From: Candidatus Physcocola equi
GTDB lineage: Bacteria; Bacteroidota; Bacteroidia; Bacteroidales; Paludibacteraceae
Assembly (NCBI GenBank): GCA_018064855.1
Contig: JAGHUM010000036.1
Location: forward strand, 1 to 64,000
Reading direction: 5' to 3'
Length of the DNA stretch: 64,000 nt
Position 1 is the first letter of the stretch, and each line of letters opens with the position of its first letter. Below the pieces are notes generated by a model. The model saw nothing but the letters and a program-made list of their open reading frames with translations, did no database searches and was not told the DNA's origin. This document shows positions 36,369 to 44,367 of the stretch, piece by piece. Both the position numbers and the translations under genes were made by a program.

Positions 36369-36431
36369 TTAGTAGTTTTTCACGACCACCACGACAATGT
36401 TCGAGCCTATGTTTGAAATGTGTGAAAACAT
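36369..36431 (-). CDS. ilv leader peptide (20 aa, 3 Ile and 5 consecutive Val)
   Basis: ATG at 36431 opens a 20-codon frame that ends TAA at 36369. The peptide is MFSHISNIGSNIVVVVVKNY: Ile at positions 5, 8 and 12, then five Val codons in a row (GTC GTG GTG GTC GTG). It is followed at once by the antiterminator arm and then by the attenuator terminator before ilvD. A ribosome stalled on the Val/Ile codons would leave the antiterminator arm free; one that reaches the stop codon would cover it. This is the layout of ilv leader peptides in enterobacteria, here in a Bacteroidales-type genome. Confidence 0.85.
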   Translation of the reverse strand: MFSHISNIGSNIVVVVVKNY

Positions 36432-36481
36432 GTTTCTATATTTACCCTTTGTTTTTACGCCTAAATTTGTCTTTGATTATG

Positions 36482-36489
36482 CAAATATA
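36482..36489 (-). promoter_or_regulatory. -7 promoter box of the ilvD leader transcript
   Basis: TATATTTG on the minus strand matches TAnnTTTG. It would start RNA near 36475, about 45 nt before the leader-peptide ATG. No clear -33 TTTG. Confidence 0.5.
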
Positions 36490-36562
36490 ATAACTTCTAA
36501 TGAAAATACCTATAATTTGCATCGAATTGTCGTTATTTTTGAACTTAAACTGATAAAAACAA

Positions 36563-36592
36563 AAAAAGTGCATCTGAAAAGATGCACTTTTT
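36563..36592. terminator. Terminator of rpsP
   Basis: AAAAAGTGCATCT (36563-36575) pairs with AGATGCACTTTTT (36580-36592) around a GAAA tetraloop. It lies just past the rpsP stop. Confidence 0.9.
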
Positions 36593-36607
36593 AATATTTT
36601 TACAGAA

Positions 36608-37168
36608 TTATGCTTCAGGAGCTGCGGCTTCTTCTGCTGCTGGAGCTTCTGCTGCTTCTGCTTCAGCCTTTGCTGCTGCTTCTGCTTCAGCTTTTGCTGC
36701 TGCCTCAGCGGCTTTCTTCTTCTGAACGGCTTCTGCTTTTGCCTTGAACATTGCTTCTTCTGCAGACTGACGTTCTTTAGCAGCCTGAGCAGCCTTTTCG
36801 TTCAAGCTGTTCTTGATCTTGTTGGTCTTAGCGTCTTTTTCAGCTTTCCATGCATCGAATCTCTTCTGTGCTTCAGCTTCATCAAATGCGCCTTTCTTAA
36901 CCCCACCCTGAAGGTGCTTCATCAAATAAACGCCTTCCTTGCTGAGAATGTTGCGAGCTGTGTCAGTTGGCTGTGCACCAATGTTAACCCACTTCAAAGC
37001 TTTTTCGAAGTTTAACTCTACGATAGCTGGATTGGTGTTTGGATTGTATGTTCCAATTCTGTCAATGTACTTTCCATCTCGTGGAGCTGCGCTATTCGCT
37101 ACGACGATGTGGTAAAACGCGTACCCCTTTCGGCCGTGTCTCTGCAATCTAATTTTAGTAGTTGCCAT
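36608..37168 (-). CDS. rpsP: 30S ribosomal protein S16 with long C-terminal extension
   Basis: S16 (bS16) helps assemble the 30S body. The first ~90 residues are the classic domain ([49 protein letters not shown]). The remaining ~95 residues form a Lys/Glu/Ala-rich tail ending in repeated AEA units ([20 protein letters not shown]), predicted to be helical. E. coli S16 is 82 aa; extended S16 is usual in Bacteroidetes. It is a single gene with a good promoter. Confidence 0.95.
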   Translation of the reverse strand: MATTKIRLQRHGRKGYAFYHIVVANSAAPRDGKYIDRIGTYNPNTNPAIVELNFEKALKWVNIGAQPTDTARNILSKEGVYLMKHLQGGVKKGAFDEAEAQKRFDAWKAEKDAKTNKIKNSLNEKAAQAAKERQSAEEAMFKAKAEAVQKKKAAEAAAKAEAEAAAKAEAEAAEAPAAEEAAAPEA

Positions 37169-37208
37169 TTTTGTTATATAATTAAACTTTGAAAAAAATT
37201 ATCGGATG

Positions 37209-37239
37209 CAAAGTTATCTTTTTTTTCTTTATTGTCAAA
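37209..37239 (-). promoter_or_regulatory. Promoter of rpsP
   Basis: On the minus strand: -33 TTTG (37239-37236) and -7 TAACTTTG (37216-37209), 19 bp apart, a full consensus match, about 40 nt before the start codon. Confidence 0.8.
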
Positions 37240-37397
37240 ATTTTTCCTCTTTTTTTTGTTTGCTGTTATTTTTGGTATGCTTATTGTTTTACCTATTATA
37301 GAAAAACTAATTATTCATGTTTTTCTTAATATCATAGATGTTATTTCAAGAAATTTTTATAATTTCACAATTTGAAACAATGAAATATTTAACGCAT

Positions 37398-37820
37398 ATG
37401 AATATAAAACGTTTTCTTTTCTCTTTACCCATCGCATTAGGCATTGCTTTTACAGCGTCATCATGCTTGGTCGTTGATGGAGAAGACTACTGGGATGATG
37501 ATCATCATGTACCTCATTACGATGCTTATGATTACATAGATTATGGTGTGTGGTATCCCGAATTTCGTTCTGGTCACACTTATTGCGAGTTTGATTCCTA
37601 TATTAACTTCTATGATGAAGGTCGAGTAGAGCTCGTTGACTGTGATGGTGTTCGTTATGACAGCGGTAGATATCATTTCATTGGTAAAAGCAATTCTGAA
37701 CTTGTAATTGAGTACAGAAACGGCGATGTTGAATACTATTATGTGAACAGATTGAATTGGAATCAGTTGGTTCTTGAGTCTGAGGAAACGGGTAAATTAT
37801 ACTATTACGTTCATCGTTGA
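37398..37820 (+). CDS. Small acidic lipoprotein of unknown function
   Basis: The start is set at ATG 37398 (MNIKRFLFSLPIALGIAFTA), which puts a normal signal peptide before the lipobox TASSC; ATGs at 37380 and 37338 only add N-terminal residues. The mature part begins with a very acidic, Asp/Tyr/His-rich stretch (DGEDYWDDDHHVPHYDAYDY), possibly metal-binding, followed by a small beta-rich domain with a strand pattern like EFDSYINFYDEGRVELVD and RYHFIGKSNSELVIEYRNG. This resembles lipocalin-like or META-sized domains, but no family was recognised. It is a single gene ended by a palindromic terminator. Confidence 0.65.
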   Translation: MNIKRFLFSLPIALGIAFTASSCLVVDGEDYWDDDHHVPHYDAYDYIDYGVWYPEFRSGHTYCEFDSYINFYDEGRVELVDCDGVRYDSGRYHFIGKSNSELVIEYRNGDVEYYYVNRLNWNQLVLESEETGKLYYYVHR

Positions 37821-37847
37821 TTTACAAAGTTTTTTAATAGTCAATAA

Positions 37848-37873
37848 AAAAGGGCGCTTAAGCGCCCTTTTTT
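37848..37873. terminator. Bidirectional terminator, perfect 26-nt palindrome
   Basis: AAAAGGGCGCTTA and its exact complement abut at 37860/37861, so the working stem is AAAAGGGCGC around TTAA. A and T runs on both sides serve the lipoprotein gene and the convergent SPFH gene. Confidence 0.9.
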
Positions 37874-37895
37874 ATTGTAATTCAATATTGCAGAA

Positions 37896-38873
37896 TTATG
37901 AGTTCTTGAACAATTCTTTGATGCCTCCTAGGCTGCCAAGCATGTTGCTTGCCTCAAAAGGAAGGAATACGGTTTTTGTCTGGTTGCCGTTTGCAAGGTT
38001 CTGCATCATTTGAATATAGTTCTGAGCAAGCAAATAGTTTGCAGGGTTTGAACTCTGTCCAACTGCGGCTGCCACTCTTTCGATGGCTGCAGCTTCTGCT
38101 TCTGCTTTTCTTAAACGTGCAGTGGCATCACCTTCAGCCTGAAGAATCGATGACTCTTTGGCTGCTTCTGCATGCAAAATCTGAGCCTGTTTTGCAGCTT
38201 CTGCCTGGTTGATGAGTGCGGCTTTTTCACCTTCAGACTTCAAAATGGCTGCAGCCTTTTCACCTTCACTGGTGAGGACCGTCGCACGTTTGTTTCGTTC
38301 TGCTTGCATCTGTTTTTCCATGGCTTGGAGAACTGAGGCAGGAGGAGTGATGTCTTGAAGTTCTACGCGGTTTACTTTCACACCCCATTTGTTAGTAGCA
38401 TCATCAAGAACGGCGCGAAGTTTTGTGTTGATTGTGTCGCGTGATGTGAGCATCTGGTCGAGTGACATGTCACCGATGATGTTACGGAGGGTTGTCTGTG
38501 TCAATTTTTCTATTGCGTTTGGCAAATTGTCGATTTCATACACTGATTTCTTTGGATCTACAATCTGGAAATACAAAAGGGCATTGATTTCTGTCTGTAC
38601 GTTATCTTTGGTAATAACGTTTTGCTTGTCGAAGTCAAAAACCTGTTCACGAAGATCGATGATGTTGGAGTATTTGTAAAAGCCTCTTGATCTGATTACA
38701 ATGTTTTTCGCCTGATCAATAAAAGGAATGATAAAGTTCACACCTGGTTCAAGTGTTTCTTTGTACCTACCAAGACGTTCAATGATTCTGGTCTCGGATT
38801 GTGGAACGATGACCAAACACGTTTTGACTAATATGATTGCGACAATCACTAGTCCTGCAATGATAAATTCCAT
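37896..38873 (-). CDS. SPFH/Band 7 membrane protein (stomatin/QmcA type)
   Basis: This 325-aa protein has one N-terminal membrane helix (MEFIIAGLVIVAIILVKTCL), then the Band 7 domain (VPQSETRIIERLGRYKE, FDKQNVITKDNVQTEINALL, SLDQMLTSRDTINTKLR) and a long Ala/Glu/Gln coiled coil (about 185-280, including EGEKAAAILKSEGEKAALI). Such proteins form ring- or cage-like oligomers on the membrane and modulate proteases or membrane microdomains. It follows the nfeD-like gene by 28 nt. The SPFH-NfeD pair is a conserved functional unit. Confidence 0.92.
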   Translation of the reverse strand: MEFIIAGLVIVAIILVKTCLVIVPQSETRIIERLGRYKETLEPGVNFIIPFIDQAKNIVIRSRGFYKYSNIIDLREQVFDFDKQNVITKDNVQTEINALLYFQIVDPKKSVYEIDNLPNAIEKLTQTTLRNIIGDMSLDQMLTSRDTINTKLRAVLDDATNKWGVKVNRVELQDITPPASVLQAMEKQMQAERNKRATVLTSEGEKAAAILKSEGEKAALINQAEAAKQAQILHAEAAKESSILQAEGDATARLRKAEAEAAAIERVAAAVGQSSNPANYLLAQNYIQMMQNLANGNQTKTVFLPFEASNMLGSLGGIKELFKNS

Positions 38874-38901
38874 AATAATATTTGTTAATGATTAGAATTG
38901 T

Positions 38902-39342
38902 TTAAATTTCTTTTACTGTTAAAATTAGGCTGTCTCTGCCAATAACCTCAATTCGTGTGCCTACTGCCAGTTTCACGCCATTTTCGCATTGGGCTTTCCA
39001 GTCATCGCCACCAGCTTTAACTCTTCCGTAACCGTACTCTGGAATTTCTTCCGAAACTATACCTTTTGCACCGATTATTGCGTCAACATTCATTTTTACT
39101 GCTTTTTTCTTATCTTCAAAGCGGAGCAATAGAGGCCTGATGAAACAAACGCATGCTACGGATGAAATACTGAAGATAATTGCTAGAATCTTTATGTCGA
39201 TATTCATGAAAGAAAATAGCATGGTGATGATGGCGCCAAATGCGAAACAAAGTATGTAAAATGTCCCCGTTGTCAGTTCTGCTATTAAACAGACGACAGC
39301 AACGATGGCAAATAGCATCCAGGGTGAAATGAACTCTTCCAT
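38902..39342 (-). CDS. NfeD family membrane protein (short form)
   Basis: This 146-aa protein has three or four hydrophobic segments in the first ~75 residues (WMLFAIVAVVCLIAEL, FYILCFAFGAIITMLFSFM, ILAIIFSISSVACVCFI). A soluble OB-fold domain follows with ALIGAKG-like DAIIGAKGIVSE, YGRVKAGGDDWKAQ and GTRIEVIGRDSLILTV. This is the short NfeD form without the ClpP-like protease domain. It precedes the SPFH gene and probably anchors or caps its oligomer. Confidence 0.92.
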   Translation of the reverse strand: MEEFISPWMLFAIVAVVCLIAELTTGTFYILCFAFGAIITMLFSFMNIDIKILAIIFSISSVACVCFIRPLLLRFEDKKKAVKMNVDAIIGAKGIVSEEIPEYGYGRVKAGGDDWKAQCENGVKLAVGTRIEVIGRDSLILTVKEI

Positions 39343-39493
39343 AATTTTTGTTGTATGTGTGTTAAAATTTTATGTAATGATGTGTGAACTTTGTTCGCTC
39401 CCTTATGATGATGATAACATCGAATTGTTTAGATACTCAAATTTATATATTTTTTTTGTGATAGACAAATTTTTGTATTAAAACACGGCTCTG

Positions 39494-41122
39494 TTAAAAA
39501 GATGCTCCAACCGACGGATTCACGTCATCATCGTCATTAATATCAGCAGATAAGTTTGTGATTTTCTTTTGGGATATATCAAATCTTGCTCCGCAGTTCG
39601 GGTTGACATCGTCGTTGTCTGTATCGCTGGAAAGACCTACAATTCGTTTCCCGTTTTCACTAAAACTGAGACCGCTAGAAGGATCGACATCATCAACGTC
39701 TGTCTCGCTGGTTAAACCTACAATTCTCTGGTTGTTTTCACCGAAACTGAGGCCACTAGATGGATCGACTTCTTCAACGTCAGTTTCGTTGCTGAGGTTG
39801 ACAATGTCTTTATTCAAATTGCTAAAACTTGCGCCATTAGAAGGGTTCACATCTTCGACATCCTCATCTTTTTCAAGCCCTTTTATTCTTGCATTTGCTG
39901 TTTTGTTGCTGAGTACACTCATGTCGGACACAGAAGGGTTCACCTCATCTTCATATACGATTTCGCTTAACACTTCGCTCCACCCGTAGGCTTTTTTATA
40001 AGTGTCTTTGTTTTGTGCTGGTACAATTACCTCCATGTTGTCTGCCCAATGGAAGGTCTTAGGTAAACATAATGGTGGTACTTGTGCATTGCAATGGACA
40101 ATGCGTAGTTCTTTGCAATCTCTAAAAATGTATGAGCCGAGGTGCGCAAGTGAACTTGGCAATGTAATATGCTCAAGTGAAGAACAATCGCGGAATGCTT
40201 CGTCATCAATTGTTCTTACGCCGTAACGGATGATATATCCTGCGGAAATTTTACTTGTATTTCCTTCAGGCATGACAACTTTTTTAAGACTCTTACAACC
40301 GCGGAATGCTTCTTTCTTGATTGTTGTGACTGTTTGAGGAATAACGATTTCTTTTAATGCTCTGCAATCTTCGAATGTTTTTATTTCAATTTCTGTTAAC
40401 CCTTCAGGAAGAATGATCTTCTTGAGGCTGGAACATCCTTTGAACGCTCTTTTTTCTATGCGTTTCACAGTCGATGGAATGGTGATGCTTTCAAGTCCGG
40501 TACAGTATTCAAATGCTCCTTCTTTAATCTCTTCCAAACCATCATTCAATTCTACAGACTTAAGGCTGACGCAATTCATGAAGGTTTCTTCTGGAAGTGT
40601 TTTTACGCCTTTAGGCATTGTGACGTGTTCCAAACTTACACATTCTTCAAATGCGCAGTAGCCTAGCTCTTCAAGTGATTCAGGTAGATGAACCGACCTT
40701 AGATTTGAACAGTCTGCAAATGCTCTCGGACCAAATCTGCGAAGTTTGTTTGGCAGTTTAACCTCAGTAAGACTGCAACGGAGGAATGCGTATCCCCCAA
40801 TATAGTTTATACTTTCAGGAAGTGAAATGTTTTTAAGCTTTGTGCATCCTTCAAAACACTTTTCATCGATGAATGTGACACCTTCTGGCAGAATAAGTGA
40901 TTCAAGTTGACTGCCATAGAATACGTGATTCAGGTCTGCGGCTTTTGTTAGTCCCGATGTTTTTTTTAAGTCGATTTTTTTGAGTCCGTTTTGGGCTTGT
41001 CTCCCCAAGAACTCCCAGTCGTTAAAATTGATACAACCTTCAATCTCAGCGGCTGTAACAGAATCCCAATTTGTGGATGCGTTGCAGAGTTCCCCTGGTT
41101 TGTTGTTTTTTATGATTGCCAT
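39494..41122 (-). CDS. BspA-like LRR_5 protein with acidic 27-aa tandem-repeat tail
   Basis: This 542-aa protein has no visible signal peptide (start MAIIKNNKPGELCNASTNW). Residues about 60-370 contain around 12 copies of the LRR_5 repeat (pattern FxxCxxLxxIxLPxxLxxIxxxAF). After about residue 400 come roughly five tandem 27-aa units of the form IVGLSxETDVDDVDPSSGLS FxEN, very rich in Asp, ending in VNPSVGASF at the C-terminus. The tail is encoded by about 39495-39905. No function is known; BspA-type proteins mediate binding when secreted. It is last gene of the LRR run, 100 nt behind the previous one. Confidence 0.85.
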   Translation of the reverse strand: MAIIKNNKPGELCNASTNWDSVTAAEIEGCINFNDWEFLGRQAQNGLKKIDLKKTSGLTKAADLNHVFYGSQLESLILPEGVTFIDEKCFEGCTKLKNISLPESINYIGGYAFLRCSLTEVKLPNKLRRFGPRAFADCSNLRSVHLPESLEELGYCAFEECVSLEHVTMPKGVKTLPEETFMNCVSLKSVELNDGLEEIKEGAFEYCTGLESITIPSTVKRIEKRAFKGCSSLKKIILPEGLTEIEIKTFEDCRALKEIVIPQTVTTIKKEAFRGCKSLKKVVMPEGNTSKISAGYIIRYGVRTIDDEAFRDCSSLEHITLPSSLAHLGSYIFRDCKELRIVHCNAQVPPLCLPKTFHWADNMEVIVPAQNKDTYKKAYGWSEVLSEIVYEDEVNPSVSDMSVLSNKTANARIKGLEKDEDVEDVNPSNGASFSNLNKDIVNLSNETDVEEVDPSSGLSFGENNQRIVGLTSETDVDDVDPSSGLSFSENGKRIVGLSSDTDNDDVNPNCGARFDISQKKITNLSADINDDDDVNPSVGASF

Positions 41123-41222
41123 ATTTGTTGATGCTTTTTTTGTTGTGTTATTATATGTATTATAAAATTAAAGAAAAAAAAGCATCCTCACATCATTTTT
41201 TTCAATGTTTTTTTACATGAAA

Positions 41223-41948
41223 TCAGTTTTTCCCCCATTTAGTGTCGAAATCTTCTGCGACATGCTTGTCTTCGCTGATTTCTTTAAAATTTTCCCATCC
41301 TATCGCATTTCGATAATACTTGGCACATCCTTTGGGCACTATCAATTCACAATTCAATATGTCGTCAAAAACCTGCGATTCGCACGTTGGAGGCTCTTTT
41401 GATGCACAAAAGATTTGACTGATTTGTTTACAACCTTTGAAAGCACCTCGTTTGATTATTTCAAGTGATTCTGGCAGTTTTACGGACTTTAGATTTGAGC
41501 AGTCACTAAAAGCCTCTTCTTCTATGATTTCGCAACCAGATGGAACGATTATTTTTTTTAGAGATATGCAGCCGCTAAATAGATGGTGGGGTAGAATTTC
41601 ACATTTTTTTGGCAAAATCACATCTTCCAAATATTGGCTTCCAGCAAAAGCATGGTTAGGTAATGAAACGGAACACTCGCTCAAATCCAGCCGGCTAAGC
41701 AAGTCGCTTTCCGTGATGATATTCTCTAAATATAGTATGTCTTTGTTGTTTAGCTCTCCGCTTATTTTAATGTCAGTGAGATTGGTTTTGTGGTTTAATA
41801 GGCGTTGCTGCAGATCCCCTGGTTGTATGTCTTCCAGAGAAAGGAAACTATAGCCTTTGCAGCCGCAGATGCATAAAAAAAACAAACACAATAACCCTCT
41901 CCAAAAAACAATGTGCCGGAGGAATGTTGTGTTTGCTGAATTATTCAT
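41223..41948 (-). CDS. BspA-like LRR_5 lipoprotein
   Basis: The start is chosen at ATG 41948 (MNNSANTTFLRHIVFWRGLL), 14 nt after the upstream stop; the frame is open to 41996 but would overlap the neighbour by 34 nt. The protein is 241 aa. A hydrophobic segment followed by Cys residues (LCLFFLCICGC) suggests a lipoprotein signal; the exact modified Cys is uncertain. Next comes a short domain (LEDIQPGDLQQRLLNHKTNL) and about four LRR_5 repeats (AFSDCSNLKSVKLPESLEII). It is the only member of the four-gene run that looks exported. Confidence 0.75.
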   Translation of the reverse strand: MNNSANTTFLRHIVFWRGLLCLFFLCICGCKGYSFLSLEDIQPGDLQQRLLNHKTNLTDIKISGELNNKDILYLENIITESDLLSRLDLSECSVSLPNHAFAGSQYLEDVILPKKCEILPHHLFSGCISLKKIIVPSGCEIIEEEAFSDCSNLKSVKLPESLEIIKRGAFKGCKQISQIFCASKEPPTCESQVFDDILNCELIVPKGCAKYYRNAIGWENFKEISEDKHVAEDFDTKWGKN

Positions 41949-41962
41949 GAAATAATAGGAAT

Positions 41963-42877
41963 TTATTTTCCGAAAATCCTGGTGAATTTGCCCCATCCTT
42001 CATCATTCTTATATTTTTCAAGAGATTTGGATGGAACGTAAATTCTGATTGGTAGAATTAATTCATCATCAGAAGGAAGATATGCTGGCGGATTTTCCGA
42101 TTCTATGCTTATTTCAATCAATGATTTGCAATTTTTGAATGCATCTGTTCCTATGTGTGTGGTTGATGCTGGAATTACGATATGCTGAATGCCTGTGCAT
42201 GAACAGAATGCTTCCTTCCCAATTTTTTTCAAATTGTTTGAAAGAACCACGTCTAACAAATTTTCGCACATGAAGAATGCGTTTTCGTGAATGATCTGAA
42301 TGTCATTGTCAATCACAAATTTGATGTCGGTTTTCCCGGCAGGGTATTTAATAAGCACTTCTCCATTTCTGCTGTATAAGATGCCATTTGTGGTGCTGAA
42401 GGTTTTGTTGGTCGAAGCAATCTTTATTTCTTCTAATTTTGGACAGTCTCCAAAAGATTGATTTCCTAATACAGCCAATTTCGAAGGTAAAGTTATAGAT
42501 TTTAGAGAACTGCATCCGTTGAATGCATAGTTGTCAATTGCTTCGATGGTGCTTGGCATGCTTACGTTGGTAAGTCGGTCGCTCATGCAGAATGCGCCCC
42601 AACCCAGTTTTTCCACACTTGATGGAAGTTTGACGCTGGAAAGAATATTACCTTCCTCAAATGTATATCTATCGACAACAGTTAAACCATCTGTGTTTGC
42701 TATGTCAAGTGATTTGACGAAACCTTTAGTACCTGTAATTTGTTTGAGACAAATGAAGTCGGAATCTCCAAGAGGTCCGAATACTCTTATTTCTCCACAA
42801 TCTTTAATTTCGTCGATGTTGTTTTTAATCTTTTCGCGAAGAGTATTTTCTTCCTGAAGCTTTATCTCAAATTTCAT
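41963..42877 (-). CDS. BspA-like LRR_5 protein
   Basis: This 304-aa protein has no signal peptide (MKFEIKLQEENTLREKIKNN). An N-terminal charged segment leads into about eight LRR_5 repeats, e.g. FNGCSSLKSITLPSKLAVLG and AFCSCTGIQHIVIPASTTHI. In the middle sits the variant unit FSTTNGILYSRNGEVLIKYP, the usual 'loop' repeat of BspA proteins, which also occurs in the upstream paralogue. The cysteines in the repeats are the conserved C of the LRR_5 motif. It is part of the same transcription unit (26-nt gap upstream). Confidence 0.82.
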   Translation of the reverse strand: MKFEIKLQEENTLREKIKNNIDEIKDCGEIRVFGPLGDSDFICLKQITGTKGFVKSLDIANTDGLTVVDRYTFEEGNILSSVKLPSSVEKLGWGAFCMSDRLTNVSMPSTIEAIDNYAFNGCSSLKSITLPSKLAVLGNQSFGDCPKLEEIKIASTNKTFSTTNGILYSRNGEVLIKYPAGKTDIKFVIDNDIQIIHENAFFMCENLLDVVLSNNLKKIGKEAFCSCTGIQHIVIPASTTHIGTDAFKNCKSLIEISIESENPPAYLPSDDELILPIRIYVPSKSLEKYKNDEGWGKFTRIFGK

Positions 42878-42903
42878 GTCTCTATTATCTACAAGTTACT
42901 ATT

Positions 42904-44007
42904 TTATTTGCTGATTTGTGTGCCTTTAAACACATCTTTGCCAATGTAATCGACGCTTGAAGGAATGTCGCAATATGTCATACTTTCACAGTTGGAAAAT
43001 ACTTCATCTCCAATTTTTACGAGTGACATTGGAAGATCTGCTCTTTTTAACTTTTTACAGTTCTTAAAGGCTTGATTTCCTATGCTGGTGATTCCGTTTG
43101 AGAAATTCACAACTGTCAAATTTGTGCAGTTCTCAAATGCGTTTTCATCAATTTTCTCAACTCGGGATGGAATGTCTATATGGTCTAACGCTGTACATGC
43201 CATAAAAGCTTTTTTTGCAACGATTACCACATTCCCTGTAAGTGTTACTTCATTTAAGTTGCCACATCCCCAAAATGCCTCTTCTCCAATTTTTGCTACT
43301 TGGTCTGGTATGACAAATGTAGAGTTTTCTTTGCCTGGAGCGTATCTTACCAATGCACTTCCATTACGGCTGAATAAGACATTGTCTATTGCAATATAAC
43401 TTGGGTTGTGTGGCTCAACAATAATGGTTTTCAAATTCTTACAGTTGAGTGCGCTTGTACCGATACTTTCAACTCTGCATGGTAAAGAAATTTCAGTCAG
43501 GCTGTCATCGCCTTCAAATACGCCAATGCCGATTCTAAACAAAGACTGTGGAAGTTTGACGTCTGATAATTTGGGACATTCTGCGAAAACTCCTTCCATT
43601 ATTCGTTCAAGTCCTTCAGGAAGCACGACTGATTGGAGGTTTTTGCATCCTTTAAGTGCTTCGTTATGAATATTGCGTACACCTACAGGAAAAATGACCT
43701 TCTTCAAGCTGTTGCAATTGCAAAGTGCATTCTCCTTGACTTCGTCCATTCCAACAATGCCGCTTAAGTCAAGCAAATATAATCTCTCATATTTTTCGCA
43801 AATCGTTTTTACATAATCAAATAGTTCGTTTGATTTTGTCGTGCGAACTTGACCTTTTACATATAATTCACCTATATCGGATAGTTCTCGTTTTGAAATG
43901 AGCTCTTCAATAGATGAATATGGATCTATCAGGATTTCGGCACGTTTTTTCCCAACTTCTTTTGTGCTGCCTCCGAATAGTTTTTTTATTGATTGAAAAA
44001 GTCCCAT
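42904..44007 (-). CDS. BspA-like LRR_5 protein, first gene of the LRR run
   Basis: This 367-aa protein has no signal peptide (MGLFQSIKKLFGGSTKEVGK). About ten LRR_5 repeats follow, e.g. ALKGCKNLQSVVLPEGLERI and AFENCTNLTVVNFSNGITSI, with the BspA loop unit YIAIDNVLFSRNGSALVRYA. It appears to be a paralogue of the next two genes. A TATATTTG -7-like box on the minus strand (44078-44085) lies about 70 nt upstream. Confidence 0.82.
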   Translation of the reverse strand: MGLFQSIKKLFGGSTKEVGKKRAEILIDPYSSIEELISKRELSDIGELYVKGQVRTTKSNELFDYVKTICEKYERLYLLDLSGIVGMDEVKENALCNCNSLKKVIFPVGVRNIHNEALKGCKNLQSVVLPEGLERIMEGVFAECPKLSDVKLPQSLFRIGIGVFEGDDSLTEISLPCRVESIGTSALNCKNLKTIIVEPHNPSYIAIDNVLFSRNGSALVRYAPGKENSTFVIPDQVAKIGEEAFWGCGNLNEVTLTGNVVIVAKKAFMACTALDHIDIPSRVEKIDENAFENCTNLTVVNFSNGITSIGNQAFKNCKKLKRADLPMSLVKIGDEVFSNCESMTYCDIPSSVDYIGKDVFKGTQISK

Positions 44008-44367
44008 GATTGTGTTTTTTTAGTTTGATTGGCACCTTTTGAACTTCTCAATGTTGCCAATTCTGCATTTTGTTCTGCAAATATAATCTTTTCCGTACTT
44101 TTTTCCATTATTTCCATGTTATTTTTTGAGTGGTTCGTATATATGTATCTTTAAACTTGAATTTTTTTATGGAAAAAACAATTGAAGCATTGTGGGGCTG
44201 CGTATTATGTGACTTGTAGGCACTAAAATCTTCATTTAATAATGAGAAATTACATTTGATTGTGTTGTTTTCTGTTTGTTCGTGGATTTTTTGTTGTTTT
44301 ACCAGAATTTCTGTTGTAAATTTGTGGTAATTTTATAGTAATAATTATAGTAATCTTTTGTAAAGAC
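44008..44367. other. Divergent promoter gap between the LRR run and valS
   Basis: 360 nt, very AT-rich. The only clear signal is TATATTTG (minus, 44085-44078), a likely -7 box for the LRR genes, without a -33 TTTG. No canonical promoter for valS was found; no ORF, repeat or terminator is seen. Confidence 0.45.

Noticed and set aside
36608..36800. Low-complexity repeat DNA at the end of rpsP
   Set aside because: The Ala/Glu codon repeats encode the C-terminal extension usual for Bacteroidetes S16; not an independent repeat element.
39495..39905. Regularly spaced repeats suggesting a CRISPR array or minisatellite
   Set aside because: The 81-nt period is in frame, the copies diverge at the DNA level, and the units encode a coherent protein repeat. 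There are no constant repeats with unique spacers.
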